This document shows positions 48,656 to 54,567 of a DNA stretch of 64,000 bases, piece by piece. A program made the position numbers and the translations under genes. The DNA lies in IMG/VR virus record IMGVR_UViG_3300028027_000047, positions 52,221 through 116,220 of that record. One strand, 5' to 3'. The DNA is from a virus. The notes under the pieces were generated by a model. The model searched no databases. It was not told the origin of the DNA and saw only the letters and a list, made by a program, of their open reading frames with translations. Within the stretch, counting starts at the first letter, position 1, and each line of letters opens with the position of its first letter.

Positions 48656-48910
48656 TTCTTGTAGCCAAGCGTGTAAGTGATGCTGTTCTACTATTGCGTG
48701 TGCGGGTGCAAACTTATCTCCTCGATAAGATACGCCTTCAGGCATTTCGATCAATTTATCATACTCATCTGCCCAGTATGCGTCAATAGCCTCGATGCAA
48801 GGTTGCACCATAGAAAGTGGAACGGGTGGATAGTGATTACCCTGTAAGTGAATAGAGATACCTTGCTCTAATCCTAAGTCTGATAAATCTAACGCTGTTG
48901 TGTATCCCAT
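48647..48910 (-). CDS. hypothetical protein, paralogue of the one at 33045
   Basis: An 87-residue protein: HLQGNHYPPVPLSMVQPCIE, EMPEGVSYRG and HAWLQESD match the plus-strand protein at 33045 block for block. It starts on the last base of the previous stop. Function unknown. Confidence 0.62.
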   Translation of the reverse strand: MGYTTALDLSDLGLEQGISIHLQGNHYPPVPLSMVQPCIEAIDAYWADEYDKLIEMPEGVSYRGDKFAPAHAIVEQHHLHAWLQESD

Positions 48911-49116
48911 TAGTTAGCCACCTTTAGAATTGCGTATGAGCCGTTTTCGTTGATGTGGTCAATTACTGGCTGAATTGCAGATACCAATAAATCTTTTAGC
49001 ATTGACTCTAGCATAGCAATTTGTGATTGTTCATCTAATTGTAAGAATTGTTTTGCGATAGGATGTGTTTCGTCAAACTCGGTTACGAATTTGAGTGAGT
49101 GTTCTACTGATGTCAT
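48910..49116 (-). CDS. hypothetical protein
   Basis: A 68-residue helical protein with an AACGAAAGGT site, driven by the promoter at 49145. No family recognised. Confidence 0.62.
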   Translation of the reverse strand: MTSVEHSLKFVTEFDETHPIAKQFLQLDEQSQIAMLESMLKDLLVSAIQPVIDHINENGSYAILKVAN

Positions 49117-49144
49117 TTGTTACCTTTCGTTGTTGGATAAGAGT

Positions 49145-49165
49145 ATTATAGCATTGGCCACTGAC
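49145..49165 (-). promoter_or_regulatory. GTCAGT-N9 promoter
   Basis: GTCAGT, 9 nt, TATAAT with a TGC extension on the minus strand. Confidence 0.8.
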
Positions 49166-49199
49166 ATTACCTAATCCATTATGGGCGTGTCGCAGCTTT

Positions 49200-49215
49200 T
49201 GTGATAATACTCACA
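49200..49215. promoter_or_regulatory. CRP/GlxR consensus palindrome
   Basis: Exact TGTGA-N6-TCACA within the longer palindrome TTGTGA-N6-TCACAA; 55 bp from the -10 box at 49145. Confidence 0.62.
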
Positions 49216-49226
49216 ATTCCAGGGGT

Positions 49227-49256
49227 TGTGGATAACCCCCGTAAGCCTGTGGATAA
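49227..49256. promoter_or_regulatory. two DnaA-box 9-mers
   Basis: TGTGGATAA at 49227-49235 and 49248-49256, each followed by CCCCC or CCCC; a CGTAA element lies between them. Confidence 0.5.
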
Positions 49257-49295
49257 CCCCCCACAATATTGCGGGCCAACTTGACTTTGTCAAGT

Positions 49296-49305
49296 CGACA
49301 CGCCG
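49296..49305. repeat. CGACACGCC dispersed repeat (one of eight)
   Basis: Copies at 49183-49192 (inverse), 49296-49305, 50471-50480, 51941-51950, 51984-51993, 52033-52042, 52901-52910 and 53170-53179 (inverse). All are in gene-free spacers of this block; the core GACACGCC is shared by all. Confidence 0.75.
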
Positions 49306-49452
49306 TTACCAACGATTAGGCAAATCATCTTTTCCGTCATTGTCGTTATCAAATTTTGCACCATTCCACATGTACACTGCTAGCACAATTGGTGAGAATA
49401 AGAATGCAATTAATAAAATTCCAATTAAGGATCCGAGAATGTCATACATCAT
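49306..49452 (-). CDS. small membrane protein with EF-hand-like tail
   Basis: A 48-residue protein: one hydrophobic segment (about 6-28) and a FDNDNDGKDDLP tail like a calcium-binding loop. It overlaps the GP88-like stop by 4 nt. Similar membrane-plus-Asp-loop proteins are at 20268 and 60401. Confidence 0.58.
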   Translation of the reverse strand: MMYDILGSLIGILLIAFLFSPIVLAVYMWNGAKFDNDNDGKDDLPNRW

Positions 49453-50168
49453 TTTTTACTCGCAGAAAATCTAATATCCGCTTTACCGTATACGCATAGG
49501 CCACAAGATACGCAGGCGGACCCATTGCTAGAGATAAGCGGAATACTCTTCATATTCTCAGGACACTTAGCGCCAGGCTTGCCAGTCAATTCTTTCATTG
49601 TGTTTTCCGTTGCAGAGAATGTCTTTCCTAGGTATGCAAGGCGGACCTTAGAATTAGTTTTCAAATCGAATGCTATTTCTTTATTCTCATCATCGGTAGA
49701 ATAGTATAAAGATAGATTAGATACATCCTTAAGAATAAGCGCTGCAGACTTTACTCGTGTATAAACCCAAAATTGAACATCGGGATGATTAGCAATAACA
49801 GTCTTCCAGGCATAAGTATAAACATCATTAAAAAAATCTCCGTCCCAATGGATACGGAATAACTTAGGCGCCTCTTTCTTTTCACAGTCAGCAATAAATT
49901 CAACAATCATCTCATCCAATAGAATAAGCATTGTGTCCATATCTGCATTACGTAGGAGCTCCCAATTGTGTAACAAATTAACTTTAACGCTAGGGAATAC
50001 CTTTTCTAATTTTCCTGCATAGCAGACACTCTCGCAAATAGACGTTGCGCCAGGACAAGAATAATTCTTTCCAGCAGGTAATCCGAACGTGTTGGCAATT
50101 GCTGCCTGCTTTCCATTTTTTGTGACAAGGTTAGCGACCTTTCTATCATTAGAACGTTTTAATTTCAT
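49449..50168 (-). CDS. GP88-like protein
   Basis: A 239-residue protein with clustered cysteines (CPGATSICESVCYAG near residue 39 and CVSCGLC near 225) and RIHWDGDFFNDVYTYAWK, the pattern of the actinophage GP88 family, whose function is unknown. Fe-S or zinc binding is likely. I start at ATG 50168, 7 nt after a TATAAT, because upstream ATGs lie inside the promoter. Confidence 0.72.
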   Translation of the reverse strand: MKLKRSNDRKVANLVTKNGKQAAIANTFGLPAGKNYSCPGATSICESVCYAGKLEKVFPSVKVNLLHNWELLRNADMDTMLILLDEMIVEFIADCEKKEAPKLFRIHWDGDFFNDVYTYAWKTVIANHPDVQFWVYTRVKSAALILKDVSNLSLYYSTDDENKEIAFDLKTNSKVRLAYLGKTFSATENTMKELTGKPGAKCPENMKSIPLISSNGSACVSCGLCVYGKADIRFSASKK

Positions 50169-50175
50169 AGGGGTA

Positions 50176-50196
50176 ATTATAGCGGTGGCCTCTGAC
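50176..50196 (-). promoter_or_regulatory. GTCAGA-N9 promoter, leaderless
   Basis: GTCAGA, 9 nt, TATAAT on the minus strand, 7 nt from the ATG of the GP88-like gene. Confidence 0.75.
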
Positions 50197-50199
50197 ATA

Positions 50200-50409
50200 T
50201 TAGTAATCCTCATCCATACCGTGGCCTGCAGACGCTAGGGCGTCAGAATCAGACCAGCCAATAGTTTCAAAGAATTCCATTTCCTCAGACGCATAGCATT
50301 CAGCGCAGATATAATCATCGCCATAAATTTCATATTCTGAATCATTGTCAAAAGTTTCTTGAGCGCCACAAATTTCATAGTTCAAGCAAGATACTGTAAA
50401 TAGTTCCAT
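50200..50409 (-). CDS. acidic zinc-motif protein
   Basis: A 69-residue acidic protein with cysteines spaced C-x5-C and C-x2-C (ICAEC). AACGAAAGAGG site upstream; promoter at 50440. No family recognised. Confidence 0.6.
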   Translation of the reverse strand: MELFTVSCLNYEICGAQETFDNDSEYEIYGDDYICAECYASEEMEFFETIGWSDSDALASAGHGMDEDY

Positions 50410-50439
50410 AGTGGACCTCTTTCGTTGGTAGATACGGAA

Positions 50440-50460
50440 ATTATAGCAGAATGGACTGAC
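50440..50460 (-). promoter_or_regulatory. GTCAGT-N9 promoter
   Basis: GTCAGT, 9 nt, TATAAT on the minus strand. Confidence 0.78.
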
Positions 50461-50503
50461 ATATCAAAATCGACACGCCGTAAAATTTCAGGCAATTCGG
50501 ACA

Positions 50504-50519
50504 TGTGTCGTAATTCACA
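50504..50519. promoter_or_regulatory. CRP/GlxR-like palindrome
   Basis: TGTGT-N6-TCACA, one mismatch, inside ATGTG/CACAT; 64 bp from the -10 box at 50440. Confidence 0.45.
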
Positions 50520-50560
50520 TGAAGCCCCCACAAAAGAGCGGGCAGCTGCATATTTATGCG

Positions 50561-50692
50561 CTACTCTGAATATTTATTTTTATGTTTGATCTTGCGTGTG
50601 TATTTTTTTTTATTGCGAACAGGTTGCGCCGCATTACTGCGGCGCAATTCCTGAATGCGTTTTACTTTATCTTGAAGTGAATTTAGGAACAT
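50561..50692 (-). CDS. small basic protein
   Basis: A 43-residue Arg/Lys-rich protein overlapping the previous gene by 26 nt. Its DNA holds a perfect 10-bp hairpin, TTGCGCCGCA/TGCGGCGCAA (50624-50647). Probably nucleic-acid binding. Confidence 0.5.
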   Translation of the reverse strand: MFLNSLQDKVKRIQELRRSNAAQPVRNKKKYTRKIKHKNKYSE

Positions 50693-50858
50693 TGTAATTA
50701 CTCGCTTCGTGAAATCTTGCTACATCAAATCGCTCATTATCTTTCGCAAACATTTCAGCGAAATCATTTACGATTTTAGAAAATAAAGCGGGGTGCGTTT
50801 TATCGCTTGCATACTTTAGAATTTCTGCCGTTGCTACATAGTCTTTTCGTGTCATCAT
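50667..50858 (-). CDS. hypothetical protein
   Basis: A 63-residue helical protein. Its ATG overlaps the previous TGA and lies behind a CGAAAGG site. No family recognised. Confidence 0.6.
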   Translation of the reverse strand: MMTRKDYVATAEILKYASDKTHPALFSKIVNDFAEMFAKDNERFDVARFHEASNYNVPKFTSR

Positions 50859-51061
50859 TTTGTTACGACCTTTCGTCCTTCACGATAGAAAACTCGTGTG
50901 TGCATTTTGCCAGTTGGCGTCATTAGATTTACAGTTGAGTATTCGTTAGCAAATCCCCAATCGGTGAAAAGGAAAAAGTTTTCCCACGCACCAAATTCGT
51001 TTTCGTATTCTGCTGACCAATGCGGAGCATTTGAGTCATAAGCGCAAGTCAATTTATACAT
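50855..51061 (-). CDS. hypothetical aromatic-rich protein
   Basis: A 68-residue beta-rich protein with many Phe, Tyr and Trp. AACGAAAGGG site; promoter at 51106. No family recognised. Confidence 0.6.
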   Translation of the reverse strand: MYKLTCAYDSNAPHWSAEYENEFGAWENFFLFTDWGFANEYSTVNLMTPTGKMHTRVFYREGRKVVTK

Positions 51062-51105
51062 TAGTTTCCCTTTCGTTAGTTACGCATTTACATTGTGTTA
51101 TTTGT

Positions 51106-51126
51106 ATTGTATCAGTTAGCACTGAC
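51106..51126 (-). promoter_or_regulatory. GTCAGT-N9 promoter
   Basis: GTCAGT, 9 nt, TACAAT on the minus strand. Confidence 0.72.
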
Positions 51127-51178
51127 ACAACGGCAAGGGTATCGCAATTATCGCAAATCCACATCCCCGCTATTTGGC

Positions 51179-51304
51179 TCATTCAAAAGCCCCCTCATTC
51201 AGTAGCCCTAATTCAATGTTGAACATTTCATCGGGTGTTGCTTCGGATAAATCTACCCAGCCCGCACCTTCATCATCCATACGGAAAATCTCAATGTATC
51301 CCAT
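51179..51304 (-). CDS. small acidic protein
   Basis: A 41-residue acidic protein. TAATAATG at its start follows the stop of the gene at 51307. No family recognised. Confidence 0.55.
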   Translation of the reverse strand: MGYIEIFRMDDEGAGWVDLSEATPDEMFNIELGLLNEGAFE

Positions 51305-51306
51305 TA

Positions 51307-51474
51307 TTATTCACACTCGCATTTCTTATCGTAGTCAAATTCGCAATAGTAGCAACCCATTTGCTCGCCGTGTTCTTTACACACATAAACAAATTGGCTT
51401 TCATCACAATGAAATTTCATTTCATCTTTTATGAAATAGAATTCGGTTTCGTCAATGTATTTTGTATCTAACAT
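51307..51474 (-). CDS. small multi-cysteine protein
   Basis: A 55-residue protein with Cys at about 23, 32, 41, 44, 52 and 54 plus a His, likely a zinc site. It starts on the last base of the previous stop. Confidence 0.58.
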   Translation of the reverse strand: MLDTKYIDETEFYFIKDEMKFHCDESQFVYVCKEHGEQMGCYYCEFDYDKKCECE

Positions 51475-51674
51475 TAGTCACCTACCTTTACCGCTAAATA
51501 ACGATAAGTATCGCTAAAAGAATTAGAGGGGCGAACCTGAACACGATAAGTATCGCAATCGGCATACCAAACCTTAGAGGTTTTTTCTGCGTCAATTATT
51601 TCGCCCTTTACTGAGCGAGAGTAATACATTTTCCCAATAAGTAGGGACTCTACGGAATAAACATTTGCTGACAT
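51474..51674 (-). CDS. hypothetical protein
   Basis: A 66-residue beta-rich protein with an AACGAAAGGT site encoded in the previous gene. No family recognised. Confidence 0.6.
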   Translation of the reverse strand: MSANVYSVESLLIGKMYYSRSVKGEIIDAEKTSKVWYADCDTYRVQVRPSNSFSDTYRYLAVKVGD

Positions 51675-51793
51675 TAGTTGTCACCTTTCGTTGTTGTTGA
51701 TACGGACATTGTAGCAGATAGCACTGACAAGGCTTCTGCCTTACTTGCTTCACGGGTGGCGGTGATGTGCGCCTTGAATTCATCTAGGTTCAT
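51674..51793 (-). CDS. small protein containing a downstream promoter
   Basis: A 39-residue protein. Its last 20 codons contain the full GTCAGT-N9-TACAAT promoter and AACGAAAGGT site of the next gene, whose ATG overlaps its stop (TAATG). Confidence 0.5.
   Translation of the reverse strand: MNLDEFKAHITATREASKAEALSVLSATMSVSTTTKGDN
51708..51728 (-). promoter_or_regulatory. GTCAGT-N9 promoter inside a coding frame
   Basis: GTCAGT, 9 nt, TACAAT on the minus strand. Confidence 0.72.
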
Positions 51794-51826
51794 TACTGAC
51801 CTTCTTTCGTTGTTGTTATAGTAGAC

Positions 51827-51847
51827 ATTATACATTAGGGCACTGAC
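51827..51847 (-). promoter_or_regulatory. GTCAGT-N9 promoter
   Basis: GTCAGT, 9 nt, TATAAT on the minus strand. Drives the gene at 51674. Confidence 0.75.
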
Positions 51848-51897
51848 ATTTCTCTACCTACTAGCCAGTAAGTCCACATAGTAAGACGCTCAACCTA

Positions 51898-51913
51898 TGT
51901 GATACTCATCACA
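51898..51913. promoter_or_regulatory. CRP/GlxR consensus palindrome
   Basis: Exact TGTGA-N6-TCACA; 71 bp from the -10 box at 51827. Confidence 0.6.
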
Positions 51914-52005
51914 CAAATATGTCCGATATGTCTGTCAAATCGACACGCCGTAGAATTCCAGGGCTTCTGTAACAATCTCGTAACGACACGCCCGACCCCG
52001 TGCCT

Positions 52006-52042
52006 TTGCGGGCCAGATTGACATTGTCAAGCCGACACGCCG
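52006..52042 (-). repeat. 37-nt imperfect repeat after a gene
   Basis: Resembles 49269-49305; both carry GCGGGCC, a TTGAC/GTCAA palindrome and CGACACGCCG, and both directly follow the stop codon of a minus-strand gene. Confidence 0.65.
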
Positions 52043-52237
52043 CTATTCTTCTTCTAATTCTGCTAAGTAGTCCTCGTGCTCCACTAGTCCAATAGCAAAC
52101 GCAACAGGATCACAGCACTCTAGTATCTCGGCGGGTGTGAAGGTAGAGTAACCAATCTTTACTGTAGGATAAACATCATTTAGTAAATCTATAAAGCTTT
52201 CTTTTATCTCTATGTCTTTTTCTAATTGTGATTTCAT
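52043..52237 (-). CDS. hypothetical acidic protein
   Basis: A 64-residue acidic helical protein with a Cys pair. It overlaps the previous stop by 1 nt. No family recognised. Confidence 0.6.
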   Translation of the reverse strand: MKSQLEKDIEIKESFIDLLNDVYPTVKIGYSTFTPAEILECCDPVAFAIGLVEHEDYLAELEEE

Positions 52238-52347
52238 TAGTTGAGTCCATTCTCTCTAAGGTCTTTTATTACTAGGCGAAGCATTAGCAGGGCGGGAATA
52301 CCGATACCTAATTGCACTAAGGTAGTTAGTAGGCGAGTAGTAGTCAT
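52237..52347 (-). CDS. single-span membrane micro-protein
   Basis: A 36-residue protein with one hydrophobic helix (about 6-26) and a charged end. Coupled on both sides. Confidence 0.52.
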   Translation of the reverse strand: MTTTRLLTTLVQLGIGIPALLMLRLVIKDLRENGLN

Positions 52348-52499
52348 TACTTATTCTTCTTTCTCTTGTAAATCTTATAGGCGGTTACTAGTAAGGCGGT
52401 GATGATTATAGTGTGCCAAGGTAAGTAGATAGCCCCTAAGAAACTATCAAACTCTAAGCCGTATTCGTTTAGTGCTAATTCTAATCCGTTGCTAATCAT
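52347..52499 (-). CDS. small membrane protein
   Basis: A 50-residue protein with a hydrophobic segment near residues 22-42 and a Lys/Arg-rich tail. No family recognised. Confidence 0.55.
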   Translation of the reverse strand: MISNGLELALNEYGLEFDSFLGAIYLPWHTIIITALLVTAYKIYKRKKNK

Positions 52500-52502
52500 T
52501 TA

Positions 52503-52685
52503 TTATGCCTCCCAAGTAAGTGTGAATAGTTTTGCTAATTCCTCATCATCAACATCATCAAAATCATCAACGGGAGGTTGTTCCTCATCTACCTCATCAA
52601 GGTAGGCGTATGCGTCTGCGACATCTGATTGAATAGAGGCGTATTTATCTATTGAGTTAGTTTGGTATGAGTATGCGTATGACAT
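52503..52685 (-). CDS. small acidic protein
   Basis: A 60-residue Asp/Glu/Tyr-rich protein with a run VDDFDDVDDEE. CGAAAGG site lies in the previous gene. No family recognised. Confidence 0.58.
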   Translation of the reverse strand: MSYAYSYQTNSIDKYASIQSDVADAYAYLDEVDEEQPPVDDFDDVDDEELAKLFTLTWEA

Positions 52686-52834
52686 TACATTGAAACCTTT
52701 CGTAGGTGTGCTACTACATTACTAGAAATTGTCTGTAGTTCTTTTACTGTCTTGTTCATTTCTTCTGCGCTAGTAGCGGTGAAATCCACGCCTAGTAGTT
52801 GAGCGCCGTCCCATAGTGAGTAAGTGATAGTCAT
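52685..52834 (-). CDS. hypothetical protein
   Basis: A 49-residue helical protein with an AACGAAAGA site; promoter at 52870. Its stop overlaps the next start (TAATG). Confidence 0.58.
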   Translation of the reverse strand: MTITYSLWDGAQLLGVDFTATSAEEMNKTVKELQTISSNVVAHLRKVSM

Positions 52835-52869
52835 TATCTGTTCTTCTTTCGTTAGTAGTTATAGTAGGA

Positions 52870-52890
52870 ATTGTAGCGTATCGGGCTGAC
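52870..52890 (-). promoter_or_regulatory. GTCAGC-N9 promoter
   Basis: GTCAGC, 9 nt, TACAAT on the minus strand. Confidence 0.68.
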
Positions 52891-52929
52891 ATTATCAACA
52901 CGACACGCCGTAGAGCGGAGAGCCTAGCG

Positions 52930-52945
52930 TGTGAGTTGCCTCACA
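52930..52945. promoter_or_regulatory. CRP/GlxR consensus palindrome
   Basis: Exact TGTGA-N6-TCACA; exactly 60 bp from the -10 box at 52870. It overlaps the stop codon of the next gene. Confidence 0.6.
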
Positions 52946-53096
52946 GGCAGTTGATACACTCGCAACCCTTAGAGCGGATAAGGTAGGCAAGGATTTCCTT
53001 GCGTGTGTAAGCGTTTAGCCCATAAGAGGATTTTACGCCACCATTGTGGAAATCGTGCACGATAGTGCTAAATAGTGTTTCGGTTAGTTGAGTCAT
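52941..53096 (-). CDS. small protein with C-terminal cysteines
   Basis: A 51-residue protein ending C-x-C-x2-C. CGAAAGGGG site; promoter at 53132. It is the first gene of the minus-strand block. No family recognised. Confidence 0.6.
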   Translation of the reverse strand: MTQLTETLFSTIVHDFHNGGVKSSYGLNAYTRKEILAYLIRSKGCECINCL

Positions 53097-53131
53097 TTTG
53101 ACCCCTTTCGTTTGTTTTTCTTTATACCTTT

Positions 53132-53152
53132 ATCATAGCAGGGGGGACTGAC
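53132..53152 (-). promoter_or_regulatory. GTCAGT-N9 promoter
   Basis: GTCAGT, 9 nt, TATGAT on the minus strand. Confidence 0.7.
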
Positions 53153-53201
53153 ATTTAGAGGTGTTTCTCGGGCGTGTCGCAAATAAATCTTAGAAAAACC
53201 C

Positions 53202-53217
53202 TGTGAGTTGCGCCACA
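53202..53217. promoter_or_regulatory. CRP/GlxR-like palindrome
   Basis: TGTGA-N6-CCACA, one mismatch; exactly 70 bp from the -10 box at 53132. Confidence 0.48.
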
Positions 53218-53345
53218 TTCACGCTCATTATGTGCGGTCTATCCTAAATGTCCGAATTTTTCTGTAGTGTGTATCGTACAAGATAAAAATATATTAACAT
53301 TTTTTCAAATTTGAAATAACATTAACCCTGGTATAATTATTTAAT

Positions 53346-54245
53346 ATGGCTACCTATAATAAAGATTTACACCCAGAGATGATGCGCCAACTAGAACCAT
53401 TTGTTGAAGCAGAGATGATTCGTCATGCTTCGATGAGTGAACAATGGTATCCACATGAGTATGTCCCATGGTCGGATGGAGAAAATTTTGATGGTCCATT
53501 AAATGGGAAAGCCTGGGATCAGTCTCAGTCTAAAATATCTAAACTTGTAGCAGATGCAATAATACTAAACCTGGTTACTGAAGATAATTTGCCTCAGTAT
53601 CACGCAGAGCTAGTCTCAAACTTTGGCAGGAATCATCCTTGGAAAAAATGGATTGATAGATGGACTGCTGAGGAGGCCAGGCATAGCATGGCATTGAGAG
53701 ACTATGTTTTAACAACTCGTGCAATTGATCCAAAAAAACTTGAGGACATTAGAATAGCTTTTATGTCAGATAATTTACAGATGCCAATGTTTGCACACGA
53801 TTGGCTACACATGTTGCTATATACATCCATTGAGGAGCTTGCTGCAAGAATATGCCATAGAAATACTGGTTTGGTTTGCGGAGATCCAGTAGGGGATGCT
53901 CTAATGGCTCAGATTGCTAGAGACGAAAATCTACATATGATATTTTATAGAAATGTAGCAAAAAAATGTTTTGAGATAGATCCAGAAGCTACTATAGGGG
54001 CTCTAGCAGATGTTATAACAAACTTTGAGATGCCAAGTGTTAATATGGAGGGGTATAGAGATATAGCTGGCTCAGTTGCAGAAGCTGGTATCTATAATTT
54101 ACCAATACACATGAATGAAGTAGTTGCACCTATGTTAAAATTTTGGAATATCGACAATTTAGATCTATCACAAAACGGACAAATGCATAGAAATAGAATA
54201 AATACCTTTGTTCTTTTAAAAAATAAACAGATAAATAAAAAATAA
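53346..54245 (+). CDS. acyl-ACP desaturase (di-iron, stearoyl-ACP desaturase family)
   Basis: A 299-residue ferritin-fold desaturase. Di-iron ligands are visible: an N-terminal Glu, EEARHS (E-E-x2-H) near residue 109, a Glu in SIEELAAR near 160, and DENLHM (E-x2-H) near 195. This matches the soluble acyl-ACP desaturases (DesA type) of Actinobacteria. It would introduce a double bond into fatty acids and so change membrane fluidity. TATAAT lies 8 nt before the ATG, so the leader is very short. No ferredoxin gene is adjacent. Confidence 0.85.
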   Translation: MATYNKDLHPEMMRQLEPFVEAEMIRHASMSEQWYPHEYVPWSDGENFDGPLNGKAWDQSQSKISKLVADAIILNLVTEDNLPQYHAELVSNFGRNHPWKKWIDRWTAEEARHSMALRDYVLTTRAIDPKKLEDIRIAFMSDNLQMPMFAHDWLHMLLYTSIEELAARICHRNTGLVCGDPVGDALMAQIARDENLHMIFYRNVAKKCFEIDPEATIGALADVITNFEMPSVNMEGYRDIAGSVAEAGIYNLPIHMNEVVAPMLKFWNIDNLDLSQNGQMHRNRINTFVLLKNKQINKK

Positions 54246-54249
54246 ATCC

Positions 54250-54277
54250 TTGACAACGAAAATAGAAATAGTATAAT
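54250..54277 (+). promoter_or_regulatory. strong promoter with unexplained transcript
   Basis: TTGACA, 16-nt spacer, TATAAT. No gene starts within 150 bp; the next 110 bp hold GGGGGGTC repeated twice (about 54284-54301) and AAGACCT-type 7-mers in tandem (about 54338-54354). Confidence 0.62.
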
Positions 54278-54441
54278 TTTTCTAGGGGGGTCGGGGGGTC
54301 AGTAAATCAATAAATAATAAATATTAAATATATAGTAAGACCTAAGACCTAAGATCAAGTGATAAGTCCAAAAAAATATTTTATTAACATTTTACAATTA
54401 TGTAATATTACAGTCAACTAGAATTATGGTACAATAGATTT

Positions 54442-54561
54442 ATGAAATGTGACTTTTGCGAAAACCCAAAGTATGTAGAGCGTATAAACGCTAAAGGCAT
54501 ACTTGAAAACTTTTGCACACACTGTATTGAAAAATTAATCGGCGGGAATCGAATACGCTAG
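54442..54561 (+). CDS. small zinc-ribbon protein, leaderless
   Basis: A 39-residue protein with CDFC and CTHC. TACAAT lies exactly 6 nt before the ATG. Confidence 0.62.
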   Translation: MKCDFCENPKYVERINAKGILENFCTHCIEKLIGGNRIR

Positions 54562-54567
54562 TCCCTA

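Noticed and set aside
50624-50647. Perfect 10-bp GC hairpin as terminator
   Set aside because: No T run follows on either strand and it lies inside a small gene, so it is noted only as a hairpin.
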